Source: Pseudomonas sp. B33.4
GTDB taxonomy: Bacteria; Pseudomonadota; Gammaproteobacteria; Pseudomonadales; Pseudomonadaceae
Direction of reading: 5' to 3'
DNA length: 64,000 nt
Assembly: GCF_034555375.1 (NCBI RefSeq)
Contig: NZ_CP140706.1
Location: 1-64,000 of the forward strand
Shown: positions 10,719-20,903 of the stretch, one piece after another
Layout of the letters: the number at the start of each line of letters is the position of its first letter
Position numbering within the stretch: the stretch's first letter is position 1
The notes under the pieces: generated by a model
What the model saw: only the letters and a program-made list of their open reading frames with translations
The model's database searches: none
What the model was told of the DNA's origin: nothing
Position numbers and translations under genes: made by a program

Positions 10719-10744
10719 GCTTGCTTAACAAGTTACCAACAGAG

Positions 10745-10753
10745 TTATCCACA
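10745..10753 (+). promoter_or_regulatory. DnaA box in the dprA upstream region
   Basis: Exact TTATCCACA located 46 bp before the dprA start and flanked by complementary hexamers AACAAG (10727-10732) and CTTGTT (10755-10760), which can pair around it. A second exact box lies inside dprA (11362-11370). Confidence 0.55.
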
Positions 10754-10798
10754 GCTTGTTCCGAATGGTTCGGGGCTTATAACGATCAAGGATGATCC

Positions 10799-11899
10799 AT
10801 GATATTGCCTTTCTGTACGCCGGTTTCCCCAGCGGAACTGGAAGCGCGTCTGCGCTTGCACCGCTTGCCGGAAATCGGCCCGAAGCGTTTTACAAAATTG
10901 CTCGAAGCCTTTGGCTCGGCCTCCAAAGCCATCAGCGCTCCGGCCATTGCGTGGCGTTCGTTGGGTTTGCCGGCGACGTGCGCCGAAGCGCGGCGCTGTC
11001 CAGACGTTCGCGACGGTGCCAGCCATGCAATGCGCTGGCTAGAGCGGCCAGAGCATCATTTGCTGATGTGGGATCAAGCCGATTACCCGGCGCTGCTGGC
11101 GCAGATTCCTGATCCGCCGCCGCTGCTGTTTGTCGCGGGCGATCCACTGATTCTGGAGAAACCGCAGTTGGCGATGGTCGGCAGCCGCCGCGCTTCGCGT
11201 CCGGGAATAGACACGGCGGCGGCGTTTTCCCGCAGTCTGGCCGGGGCAGGTTTTGTCATCACCAGCGGTCTGGCGCTGGGCATTGATGCCGCCGCGCACC
11301 AAGCCGCGCTGGATGTCGGCGGGCTGACCGTCGGGGTGCTAGGCACCGGGCTGGAAAACTTTTATCCACAGCGCAATCGACGCCTCTGCGACGCGATGAT
11401 TGCGTCCGGCAGCGCGGTGCTTTCGGAGTTTCCACTGGATGCCGGGCCAACTGCGAGCAACTTCCCGCGACGCAACCGCATCATCAGTGGTTTGTCCCTT
11501 GGCGTTCTGGTAGTCGAGGCCAGTGTCGCCAGCGGATCCTTGATCACGGCAAGGCTGGCGGCGGAACAGGGGCGAGAGGTTTACGCGATTCCCGGTTCGA
11601 TTCATCACCCCGGTGCGCGCGGTTGTCACCAGTTGATTCGAGACGGTGCAGTGCTGGTGGAAACCATCGAACACATCCTCGAAGCGTTGCGTGGCTGGCA
11701 GCGTTTGCCGCTGTCCACAGACACGCCGCAAGTCGACCATCCACTGCTCATTCTGCTGCACGCCGCGCCGCACACCAGCGAAGGTCTGGCCGACAGCAGT
11801 GGCTGGGCTTTACCGAAAGTGCTGGCAGCGCTGACCGAACTGGAAATGGATGGCCGCGCGGTGAGTGAAAACGGCCGCTGGTTTGCGCGGGTGAGCTAG
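10799..11899 (+). CDS. dprA: DNA-processing protein DprA
   Basis: Binds incoming single-stranded DNA and loads RecA during natural transformation, 366 residues. An N-terminal SAM-like helical region (LHRLPEIGPKRFTKLLEAF) precedes the Rossmann-like DprA/Smf core with MVGSRRASRPG, ITSGLALGIDAAAH, VGVLGTGLENFYPQRN and FPRRNRIISGLS, all family signatures. A C-terminal winged-helix-like region (DSSGWALPKVLAALTELEMDG) completes the usual architecture. It precedes tsaC by 55 bp and is probably cotranscribed with it. Confidence 0.96.
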   Translation: MILPFCTPVSPAELEARLRLHRLPEIGPKRFTKLLEAFGSASKAISAPAIAWRSLGLPATCAEARRCPDVRDGASHAMRWLERPEHHLLMWDQADYPALLAQIPDPPPLLFVAGDPLILEKPQLAMVGSRRASRPGIDTAAAFSRSLAGAGFVITSGLALGIDAAAHQAALDVGGLTVGVLGTGLENFYPQRNRRLCDAMIASGSAVLSEFPLDAGPTASNFPRRNRIISGLSLGVLVVEASVASGSLITARLAAEQGREVYAIPGSIHHPGARGCHQLIRDGAVLVETIEHILEALRGWQRLPLSTDTPQVDHPLLILLHAAPHTSEGLADSSGWALPKVLAALTELEMDGRAVSENGRWFARVS

Positions 11900-11954
11900 G
11901 TTTTACAAGGAAGATCGGTAAACTGCGCGAAACCTGTTTGCGGAGAGTTTTTTC

Positions 11955-12512
11955 ATGGTCAACAGTTGGCGTGTGCAGCAAGCCGCACGAGAGATTCGCG
12001 CCGGGGCGGTGATTGCCTATCCAACCGAAGCCGTCTGGGGGCTGGGGTGCGACCCGTGGAACGAAGAGGCAGTGGATCGGTTGCTGGCGATCAAGAATCG
12101 TTCGGTGGTCAAAGGGCTGATCCTGGTTGCCGACAACATTCGCCAGTTCGACTTCCTGTTCGAGGACTTCCCGCAAGAATGGATTGACCGCATGGCCAGC
12201 ACCTGGCCAGGGCCGAACACCTGGCTGGTGCCTCATCAGGGCTTGTTGCCGGAATGGGTGACCGGCGTGCACGACACCGTGGCACTGCGGGTCAGCGATC
12301 ACCCGCAAGTGCGTGATCTGTGCTCGATGATCGGGCCATTGATTTCGACCTCTGCCAACCCGCAGGGTCGCCCGGCAGCGCGCACGCGTTTACGGGTTGA
12401 GCAATATTTTCGTGGCCAGGTCGATCTGGTGCTGGGCGGCAGCCTTGGCGGGCGGAAAAACCCTAGCGTCATTCGCGATCTGGCGACGGGTAAGGTTATT
12501 CGTCCCGACTGA
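11955..12512 (+). CDS. tsaC: Threonylcarbamoyl-AMP synthase TsaC
   Basis: Makes L-threonylcarbamoyl-AMP from Thr, bicarbonate and ATP, the first step of tRNA t6A37 synthesis. It has 185 residues, the short TsaC/YrdC form without a Sua5 extension. YrdC landmarks are [21 protein letters not shown], the K-x-R in [11 protein letters not shown], and STSANPQG near residue 134. It starts at ATG 11955 shortly after dprA, the usual order. A strong terminator follows and closes the conserved block before the inserted operon. Confidence 0.96.
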   Translation: MVNSWRVQQAAREIRAGAVIAYPTEAVWGLGCDPWNEEAVDRLLAIKNRSVVKGLILVADNIRQFDFLFEDFPQEWIDRMASTWPGPNTWLVPHQGLLPEWVTGVHDTVALRVSDHPQVRDLCSMIGPLISTSANPQGRPAARTRLRVEQYFRGQVDLVLGGSLGGRKNPSVIRDLATGKVIRPD

Positions 12513-12537
12513 CTCGATTTCCGCCTCACCTGTTTTT

Positions 12538-12570
12538 AACTCCTCGACTGTTTTGGCGAGGAGTTTTTTT
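12538..12570 (+). terminator. Rho-independent terminator after tsaC
   Basis: Stem of at least seven perfect pairs (CTCCTCG 12540-12546 with CGAGGAG 12557-12563, extendable by two A-T pairs) followed by seven Ts at 12564-12570. It isolates dprA-tsaC from the downstream five-gene operon. Confidence 0.9.
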
Positions 12571-12782
12571 CTGTCTGCGATTTATCCTTGGTCAGTCTCC
12601 ATAACTTAAACAATCTGTTGTTTATGTTGTACTGCTGTGTGTCAGATAAATCGATAAGTTGGAGGTTTCAGTAACTTTTCCCACGTCATTATCAGAAGTC
12701 GCGCAGTGGCGATATTTCCAAAAGCATCCATTATTTCAATGCGCTCAGAAAACTTCGATAAGTTAACGTCTGCGGAGAAGGA
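12571..12782 (+). promoter_or_regulatory. AT-rich control region of the five-gene operon
   Basis: A 212-bp non-coding stretch, visibly more AT-rich than its surroundings, between the tsaC terminator and the operon. It contains an inverted repeat AAACAA-TCTG-TTGTTT (12608-12623) and two exact copies of TCGATAAGTT (12651-12660 and 12755-12764). The second copy forms AACTT-CGAT-AAGTT arms. These are candidate regulator sites. No regulator gene is linked, and I do not assign -35/-10 boxes. A GGAG ribosome-binding site lies just before the first gene. Confidence 0.5.
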
Positions 12783-13451
12783 ATGGATACTACGAACTTA
12801 CAACTCAAGGATTATCTGCAGGGGCTTCAAGAGACATTAACCAGGCAGCATGCCGATTATCGTATTGTTATTCTTGATGCGGGGTCAGATGCCAGCGAAT
12901 TTGAACGATTCATCGGCCGCCAGTTTCGTCTGCGATTAAAGCATTACATGCTGACGTCCAGAGCCCGGGCACTTGAAACAAGGCTGGCGATTTCATCGCG
13001 CAGTACACATTTTCTGCTGTATCAACGCGATCAACTGACGGCGGTTTTGCGAGTGACCCCTTCGCCTTTCGAATGGGCTTCGCTGGCGCACCAGTATGTT
13101 TCTCCGACCGTGGCGCTGGCGCGTCATGTCGAGTTCAGTCGGCTGATCACGCATTCGCAACAGCACCGGCCGGTGCTGACCAATGTGCTGCTTGCAGCCG
13201 CCACCGAATGGGCGATCGATCGCGGCTATCAAGGTGTGACGGCCTTGTGCCGATCGCCACAACGGCGACTGTTCCAGCGCTTTGGCCTGACCCCGATAAC
13301 TTCCACCTCACTGCATATCGAACACCGCGCGCGCGGCGATTACTGGCTGCTGTCTGCGCAATGGCGGGAAGTCCTCACGGCGCTGCAACAACCTTTCCCC
13401 ATCAACGGCAACTACCCGGAGAATCGCGATGAATACGTCCGTCAGTTTTGA
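12783..13451 (+). CDS. LuxI/FeeM-like GNAT-fold N-acyltransferase, operon gene 1
   Basis: Protein of 222 residues that I place in the acyl-homoserine-lactone-synthase-like branch of the GNAT fold. The core VEFSRLITH (E117, S119, R120) matches the E-x-S-R signature of LuxI and FeeM-type N-acyl amino acid synthases. The segment LTNVLLAAATEWAIDRGYQGVTALCRSPQRRLFQRFGL is the usual helix-strand-helix leading to the acyl-carrier site. No transmembrane segment or LuxR partner is present. It probably acylates an amine from an acyl-ACP or acyl-CoA donor. Substrates are unknown. It overlaps the next start by 23 bp. Base composition is lower in GC than neighbouring housekeeping genes. Confidence 0.65.
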   Translation: MDTTNLQLKDYLQGLQETLTRQHADYRIVILDAGSDASEFERFIGRQFRLRLKHYMLTSRARALETRLAISSRSTHFLLYQRDQLTAVLRVTPSPFEWASLAHQYVSPTVALARHVEFSRLITHSQQHRPVLTNVLLAAATEWAIDRGYQGVTALCRSPQRRLFQRFGLTPITSTSLHIEHRARGDYWLLSAQWREVLTALQQPFPINGNYPENRDEYVRQF

Positions 13452-14163
13452 ACAACAGCTGATTCTGCTCGATCAGCGCATTGAAAAAGCGTGGACCGAT
13501 ATTCTGGATAACTCCCGGTTGGTCAAGGCCATCCGCGAAGGCAGTGTTTCCAGAGCGTTATATGCGATCTACATGATCGAAACCTTTCACTACACCGCGC
13601 ACAATGCCCGAAATCAGGGCTTGGTCGGTGTGCGGCATGCCGATAACCCTGTTTATGCGAAGTTCTGTTTTGAACATGCTGCGCAAGAAGTCGGTCATGA
13701 AAAAATGGCCTTGCATGATGTCATGAGCCTGGGGTTGAAGAATGAAGTCTTTGATGTGCCGCCGGCACTTCCGGCGACGGAAGTATTAATTGCTTATTTG
13801 TACTGGATTTCTTTTACCGGTAATCCGTTACAGCGGCTGGGATACAGTTACTGGGCGGAAAATGCTTATCACTTTATTACTCCGCTGATCGACAAGCTGA
13901 GTGAAACACTGGCGCTGAAGCCCGCTCAACTGACGTTCTTCATTGCTCATTCGGATATCGATGTCGAGCACTTCAATGAGATCAAACTCATCCTGCAGCG
14001 GACCTGCAAGTGTCAGGCTGACTGGGATGCCATTGCCACCGTGATGGAAACCAGTCTGCGCCTGACCGGCAACATGCTCGAAGCCGTTTATGAGCAGTAT
14101 GAAGCCTGGCAAAACGGCCTCGCGCCCCGTTACGAATTCCTCCATGTGCTGGATAAATCATGA
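13429..14163 (+). CDS. Haem-oxygenase-like diiron oxidase (TenA/PqqC-like), operon gene 2
   Basis: All-helical 244-residue protein resembling the haem-oxygenase-like diiron oxidase (HDO) superfamily, which performs N-oxygenation, C-C cleavage, desaturation or decarboxylation on amino- and fatty-acid-derived substrates. Candidate metal ligands are E51 and H58 (ETFHYTAHNAR), E87 and H90 (HAAQEVGHEKM) and D178 and H181 (SDIDVEHFNEI), spaced as in HDO helices. ATG at 13429 is preceded by CGGAGA within the end of gene 1. The oxidative step fits a small-molecule pathway, but the substrate is unknown. Confidence 0.7.
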   Translation: MNTSVSFEQQLILLDQRIEKAWTDILDNSRLVKAIREGSVSRALYAIYMIETFHYTAHNARNQGLVGVRHADNPVYAKFCFEHAAQEVGHEKMALHDVMSLGLKNEVFDVPPALPATEVLIAYLYWISFTGNPLQRLGYSYWAENAYHFITPLIDKLSETLALKPAQLTFFIAHSDIDVEHFNEIKLILQRTCKCQADWDAIATVMETSLRLTGNMLEAVYEQYEAWQNGLAPRYEFLHVLDKS

Positions 14164-14205
14164 CGCCCTCACGTTCATTTTCACGTCGGGCAGGCGGAGG
14201 TCGAG

Positions 14206-15300
14206 ATGGCTGATTACTTCGAGCGGTTGAACTACGCGTTGGGGGATGAAGACACAGCACTCGAGTACACGATTTTGCCCGAGCAGGCCAGGCACGTGTT
14301 GGGTGTTGCCGGCTGCGGCGGGCGGCTTCTGCCGTTGCTGGCCCGTCACCCCGCCCGCATGACTTGCGCTGATATCAGTGCGCCGCAACTGGCCTTTACC
14401 CGCTTGCGTTTAGCTTTGCTTGAGCAGACCGATCGCCAGTCGTTCATGGATTTCATGGGCTACCGGCCGGAAACGTCGGTGGCACGGCGCAAATCCATCT
14501 TTCGCCTTCTGGATCTGCCTCCGCTTGATCGCCGCTGGCTGGCGGACTTGTTTCATTCCCGTCATTGGCAGGCACCGATTTACCAAGGGGCCTTCGAGCA
14601 GACTCTGCAGCGGTTGGCGAAGATCAATGGTTTGTTCACCGGCAAGGCGGGGCGGGCGATTTTCCAGTTCCGTGATCTGGAAGAGCAATCGGCTTATTAC
14701 CAAAGCCGGTTTCCCCTCAAGCGCTGGAAAGCTGTGATCGCCTTGTTGGGCAACGCAGCGGTGCTCAATTCGCTGTTGTACAAAGGCGCGTTTCCCCGCA
14801 ACAACCTGGGTATCAGTTCTCGAGAGGTGTATCTGGATATTTTCCATACCTTGTTTACCACCCAGGTCGTGCGCGAAAGCTTTTTCCTGCAAATGCTGTT
14901 TTTCGGTGAACTGCGATATCCGCAGGGCTTTCCGCTGGAGTGCGATCCACAGGTTTTTCAACTGGCACGCAAGGCGCAGCAGCAATGCCGGTTGACTGTG
15001 GTGCAGGGCGATATCTTCGACTGTGCTTCGAGCTGCAGGGATGTCGACTTTGTCTCGTTTTCCGACGTGCCTTCATTCCTGCCGGCGGAGGTTGGCATGG
15101 ATGTCCTGCAGCGACTCCGGCCCGCCTTGGGCGAGGATGCGCTGACGGTTATTCGTGGCCATTTGCATGTGGTCAGGCCCGATAGCGCAGGCTTCTGCGA
15201 CGTTACCGCGCAGTTTCAGGACGCGATCGCACGAGAAAAAACTCAACTCTGGCGAGTACAGGTCTATCGCCAGACATCATCTGTGCAGGTATCTCGATGA
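14206..15300 (+). CDS. DUF3419/BtaA-like SAM 3-amino-3-carboxypropyl transferase, operon gene 3
   Basis: Protein of 364 residues starting YFERLNYALGDEDTALEYTI, like the DUF3419 family whose characterised member BtaA moves the 3-amino-3-carboxypropyl group of SAM to diacylglycerol. A SAM-site glycine loop (VLGVAGCGGRLLPLL, about 32-46) and an acidic residue after the next strand (CADISAPQLAF, D56) are visible. A second conserved patch is VDFVSFSDVPSFL. No BtaB N-methyltransferase is nearby, so betaine lipid synthesis is unlikely and another acceptor is inferred. GGAGG lies five bases before ATG 14206. Its stop overlaps the next start (ATGA). Confidence 0.7.
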   Translation: MADYFERLNYALGDEDTALEYTILPEQARHVLGVAGCGGRLLPLLARHPARMTCADISAPQLAFTRLRLALLEQTDRQSFMDFMGYRPETSVARRKSIFRLLDLPPLDRRWLADLFHSRHWQAPIYQGAFEQTLQRLAKINGLFTGKAGRAIFQFRDLEEQSAYYQSRFPLKRWKAVIALLGNAAVLNSLLYKGAFPRNNLGISSREVYLDIFHTLFTTQVVRESFFLQMLFFGELRYPQGFPLECDPQVFQLARKAQQQCRLTVVQGDIFDCASSCRDVDFVSFSDVPSFLPAEVGMDVLQRLRPALGEDALTVIRGHLHVVRPDSAGFCDVTAQFQDAIAREKTQLWRVQVYRQTSSVQVSR

Positions 15301-16565
15301 ACACACCTCATCCGACCGTCAATTGGGTCAAGAACCGTGTCCGTCAGGCGCGTGACGATCAGCAGCAATTGTTCGACGCCGGGCTCAATGGCCTGAACCT
15401 GGTGCAGCGCGATGGCAAGGTCATAGAGTTGAGCAGTGGCGAGCAATTGACCGAATTCCTCTCGTGCTCCTATCTGGGACTCGAGAGCGATCCCCGTCTG
15501 GTTCAAGGCGCAGTGCAAGCCGTCGAATCTTTCGGTGTGCAGTTTGCTGCCGCCCGCACCCGAGCGCTGCTACCGCCGATGCGCGAACTCGATGGGCAGT
15601 TGAATCGCATTTTCCAGGGGCATACGGTGACATTCAACTCGGTGGGCAGCGCCCATCTGGGTTGTTTGCCGCTACTGGGCTCCGGTGAGTTGCCTTCGTA
15701 TCCCCTGCGCCGTGGCCCGGGCTGGATCGTTGACCGCGCGGCCCATGCTTCGATGCAGGTATTGCAAGGTATTCTGTGGCAGTTCGGCCCCGTCCAGCGC
15801 TGCGATTGCAGTGATCTTCAGCAGGTCGAGGACGCCTGCTCCACCGCTGTCGCTGCCGGCAATACTCCCATTATCCTGACTGACAGCATCGGCTCGATGC
15901 GCGGGCTTTATCCCGTTAACAGGCTGCTGCAACTGGCTGAGCGCTTTGAGGGGTATCTGTATGCGGATGACGCTCACGGCACTTCGATCCATGGCCAGAC
16001 CGGGGGCGGTTATGCGCTTGATGTCGCTGCTGAGCCGTTGCGCGATCGTTTGATCCTGCTGTCGTCATTGTCCAAAGCCTTCGGCGCAACCGGCGGTGCA
16101 ATTACGGTGCTGACGTCAGCCGATGCCGAGCTGATTCGACGTCATGCGTCGACTTATACGTTCGGGGGGCCACTGTCCATGGGCGGAGTCGGTGCGGCAG
16201 TCGCTTCGGCAAAAATCCATCTATCTGCAGGTTTGCGGGAGTTGCAGGCGTCGTTATGGAAAAATGTTGAAGCAATCGATGGTCTGCTCGGGCCGTTTCT
16301 GGGCAACCATCAGATTGCTTCACCCATACGTTTCGTCCGGGTCGGAGCCGAAAGAGACGCCATCAGCCTGGCGTTGCACCTGCGTCGGCACGCCATCGCG
16401 GTCACCACGGCCTTGTTTCCGGTGGTGGCCAAAGGTGAAGCAATCCTGCGACTGGCCATCAGCGCCAATCACAGCGAGGTTCAGTTGAAGCATCTGGCCA
16501 GTGCCGTCAACGAAGGATTCGCTGAGTTGGGCATTCGTCAGGGAGAGCCGCACCATGTGCAGTGA
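15297..16565 (+). CDS. Alpha-oxoamine synthase family PLP enzyme, operon gene 4
   Basis: PLP-dependent enzyme of 422 residues in the BioF/KBL/serine palmitoyltransferase/CqsA family, which condense an amino acid with an acyl-CoA and release CO2. Family marks are FLSCSYLGLESDPRL, H150 (DRAAHAS) stacking on PLP, DDAHGTSIHG (D225, H227) and the Schiff-base lysine K260 in SLSKAFGATGG. Length is close to the usual 390-420. Linkage to an adenylate-forming ligase suggests that the acyl partner is activated within the pathway. It starts inside the gene 3 stop and overlaps gene 5 by 11 bp. Confidence 0.85.
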   Translation: MNTPHPTVNWVKNRVRQARDDQQQLFDAGLNGLNLVQRDGKVIELSSGEQLTEFLSCSYLGLESDPRLVQGAVQAVESFGVQFAAARTRALLPPMRELDGQLNRIFQGHTVTFNSVGSAHLGCLPLLGSGELPSYPLRRGPGWIVDRAAHASMQVLQGILWQFGPVQRCDCSDLQQVEDACSTAVAAGNTPIILTDSIGSMRGLYPVNRLLQLAERFEGYLYADDAHGTSIHGQTGGGYALDVAAEPLRDRLILLSSLSKAFGATGGAITVLTSADAELIRRHASTYTFGGPLSMGGVGAAVASAKIHLSAGLRELQASLWKNVEAIDGLLGPFLGNHQIASPIRFVRVGAERDAISLALHLRRHAIAVTTALFPVVAKGEAILRLAISANHSEVQLKHLASAVNEGFAELGIRQGEPHHVQ

Positions 16566-17856
16566 CCTGATGCAACGCAGTTGTGCAAAGACCGTTCAGG
16601 CTGCAGCCGCAGAGGCCTTCGCGCGTAAATTGGACTATGCGCGGTCGCTGCCGTGGTTCTGCACGCTGTGTCCGCAGATTCAACATGTACAGACCGCTGA
16701 GGATCTGCATCGGCTACCGATCTTGGCCGTGGAGGACGATCAGGGCGGATTGCTGTTTACTCACCTCAGCGAAGCGTCACATCGCGCACCGGGCGGTGGG
16801 CTGACCCTGACTTCAGGTGGCAGCACCGGCAATCGCAAGCACATCACCCATTCCTGGGCATTCAACGACAGTATCGTGCCCTTGGGTGCGCGAATGTTTG
16901 CTGCGACCAATGACCCGCCCCGTGTCGTCATCAATTGCCTGACGCCTGGTGAAATGCAGGGAGCCTTTCAATACGCGGCGGCCATCGTCCAGCACATTGG
17001 CGCGCGTCTGCTGCCTGCAGGCGCGCTGATGGGCATGCAGCGCATAGCCGGGTTGATTCATTCACAAGCGGCCGATGCTTTGATCTGCACGCCCTCGTTC
17101 GCCGAGGCGCTGTTCAATCATGCCGATGTCGATGGGGGGCAACTTCGCAGTTTGAGATGGCTCTATTACATCGGTGAACCTTGCCGTCAGCCGCTACGCG
17201 AGCAACTGGCCCGAGACTGGCCGGCCCTGAGCATTCGATCATTGGGTTATAGCTCGACAGAGACCGGCCCGATCGGTTTCCAGTGCGCGCACCTCGAGCA
17301 TGGTTTCTACCATTTGCATGCAGACGCCATGTTGCTTGAGGTGGTCGATCCTTTAAGCCTGCAATCGGTGGTGGACGGTGAACCCGGGGAGTTTCTGCTG
17401 ACCCCTTTGCTACCCGATCAGGTCCCTTTGTTGCGGTATCGCATTGGTGATCGTGGGCGAGTTTTGCCCAGGCAATCCGGCTGTGCCTGTGGCAGCGCTT
17501 TGCCAATACTGGAACTGCAGGGTCGAATCGAAGCTTCGATCAAGCTGGGCGGTGCGATCATCACTCAGCGACAGGTTCTGCGTGTGCTCGCAGAAGCGTT
17601 GCCCGAACTGCACGCTTCGGATGTGCAGGTACAGATTGATCGACAGGCCAACGGTGCACACCTGCGGTTGCTTATCGCTCAGGACCGATTACCGGCCGCT
17701 GCTGAACGTGTCATCGAACAGGCTTTGTACAACGAGGCGCAAGTGAGCGCATTGCTCAGATTGCCCGGTGTGCTGGGCATGCAGGTACAGCGTCTGCCCC
17801 GTGGTGATTTCACAACCACCCTGGCAGGCAAGACGCCTTTTTTTGTCGAGAGGTGA
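16555..17856 (+). CDS. Adenylate-forming ligase (PaaK/F390-synthetase-like), operon gene 5
   Basis: Member of the ANL superfamily, 433 residues from ATG 16555, which has GGAGAG upstream; a GTG at 16501 in frame is possible but lies deep inside gene 4. The ATP-binding loop is LTSGGSTGNRKHI (about 85-97). GYSSTETGPIG and YRIGDRGRVL are the A5- and A7-type motifs, followed by a CACG pair and GRIEASIKLGGAII. Resemblance is to phenylacetate-CoA ligase and F390-synthetase-related proteins. It should activate a carboxylate as an acyl-AMP or thioester for the operon. The substrate is unknown. Confidence 0.75.
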   Translation: MCSDLMQRSCAKTVQAAAAEAFARKLDYARSLPWFCTLCPQIQHVQTAEDLHRLPILAVEDDQGGLLFTHLSEASHRAPGGGLTLTSGGSTGNRKHITHSWAFNDSIVPLGARMFAATNDPPRVVINCLTPGEMQGAFQYAAAIVQHIGARLLPAGALMGMQRIAGLIHSQAADALICTPSFAEALFNHADVDGGQLRSLRWLYYIGEPCRQPLREQLARDWPALSIRSLGYSSTETGPIGFQCAHLEHGFYHLHADAMLLEVVDPLSLQSVVDGEPGEFLLTPLLPDQVPLLRYRIGDRGRVLPRQSGCACGSALPILELQGRIEASIKLGGAIITQRQVLRVLAEALPELHASDVQVQIDRQANGAHLRLLIAQDRLPAAAERVIEQALYNEAQVSALLRLPGVLGMQVQRLPRGDFTTTLAGKTPFFVER

Positions 17857-17862
17857 GATGTT

Positions 17863-17890
17863 CCGGGCCAGCCTCTTGAGGCTCGCCCGG
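17863..17890. terminator. Strong hairpin between operon gene 5 and qor
   Basis: CCGGGC-C-AGCCTC (17863-17875) pairs with GAGGCT-C-GCCCGG (17878-17890) around a two-base TT, giving 12 pairs and one mismatch. It has no clear T-run on either strand. Placed between convergent genes, it probably ends or protects transcripts from both sides. Confidence 0.6.
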
Positions 17891-17913
17891 GTACTTCGTC
17901 AAATAACAGTGCT

Positions 17914-19955
<2,042 letters not shown>

Positions 19956-19964
19956 GGATTTCTG

Positions 19965-20786
19965 ATGGATCGTTATGTCGTTTTCGGTAACCCGATTGGT
20001 CACAGCAAATCGCCGATGATTCACAAGCTGTTTGCCGAGCAGACGGGTCAGCACCTTGACTACAGCACGTTACTGGCGCCGCTTGATGATTTCGCTGGCT
20101 GCGCCACGGCGTTTTTCCAGGAAGGTCGCGGCGCCAACGTCACCGTGCCATTCAAGGAAGACGCCTACCGCTTGACCAACAGCCTGACCGCCCGCGCAGA
20201 ACGCGCCGGCGCGGTGAACACCTTGAGCAAACTGGCCGACGGTTCGCTGCTCGGCGACAACACCGACGGCGCCGGGCTGGTGCGTGATCTGACGGTGAAC
20301 GCCGGATTCAACCTGGCCGGCAAACGCATCCTGCTGCTCGGTGCTGGTGGCGCGGTGCGTGGGGCACTGGAGCCGTTGCTGGCGGAGCAACCGGCATCGG
20401 TGATCATCGCCAATCGCACAGTGGACAAGGCTGAGTTGCTGGCCGAGTTGTTTTGCGACCTCGGGCCGGTGTCGGCCAGTGGTTTCGACTGGTTGCGTGA
20501 ACCGGTCGACGTGATCATCAACGCCACATCTGCCAGCCTGACCGGCGATGTGCCGCCGATTGCCCCGAGCCTGATCGAGCCGGGCAAGACCGTGTGCTAC
20601 GACATGATGTACGGCAAAGAGCCGACGGCGTTCTGCCGTTGGGCCAGTGAACATGGTGCAGCGGTGGTGATGGATGGCTTGGGGATGCTCGCTGAGCAGG
20701 CCGCCGAAGCGTTCTTCCTGTGGCGCGGTGTACGCCCGGACACAGCGCCAGTACTCGCCGAACTCCGCCGCCAACTGGCCCAATAA
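19965..20786 (+). CDS. aroE: Shikimate dehydrogenase
   Basis: NADP-dependent reduction of 3-dehydroshikimate to shikimate in aromatic amino-acid synthesis, 273 residues. [20 protein letters not shown] carries the substrate-binding serines. The catalytic lysine and aspartate are in [13 protein letters not shown] and [13 protein letters not shown]. The NADP loop is [16 protein letters not shown] with NRT (basic) next. It lies nine bases after hemF (one operon) and is followed by a REP pair. Confidence 0.97.
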   Translation: MDRYVVFGNPIGHSKSPMIHKLFAEQTGQHLDYSTLLAPLDDFAGCATAFFQEGRGANVTVPFKEDAYRLTNSLTARAERAGAVNTLSKLADGSLLGDNTDGAGLVRDLTVNAGFNLAGKRILLLGAGGAVRGALEPLLAEQPASVIIANRTVDKAELLAELFCDLGPVSASGFDWLREPVDVIINATSASLTGDVPPIAPSLIEPGKTVCYDMMYGKEPTAFCRWASEHGAAVVMDGLGMLAEQAAEAFFLWRGVRPDTAPVLAELRRQLAQ

Positions 20787-20793
20787 ATACCCA

Positions 20794-20882
20794 TGTGGGA
20801 GCGAGCCTGCTCGCGAAAGCGGTCTGTCTGACACATCAATGTTGGATGTGCCGCAGTCTTCGCGAGCAGGCTCGCTCCCACA
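20794..20882. repeat. REP-like inverted repeat pair (GGGAGCGAGCCTGCTCGCGA type)
   Basis: Arms 20794-20817 and 20859-20882 are perfect complements of 24 bases with a 41-base spacer. They fill the gap between aroE and the convergent SulP gene. A close relative with GAGTGAGCC instead of GAGCGAGCC is at 30267-30356. Confidence 0.85.
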
Positions 20883-20903
20883 AGGATTACCTCGATCGCC
20901 AAA

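Noticed and set aside
12783..13451. Calling the first operon gene a quorum-sensing AHL synthase
   Set aside because: Only the LuxI-like core is seen, there is no LuxR regulator nearby, and the biosynthetic neighbours fit another role.
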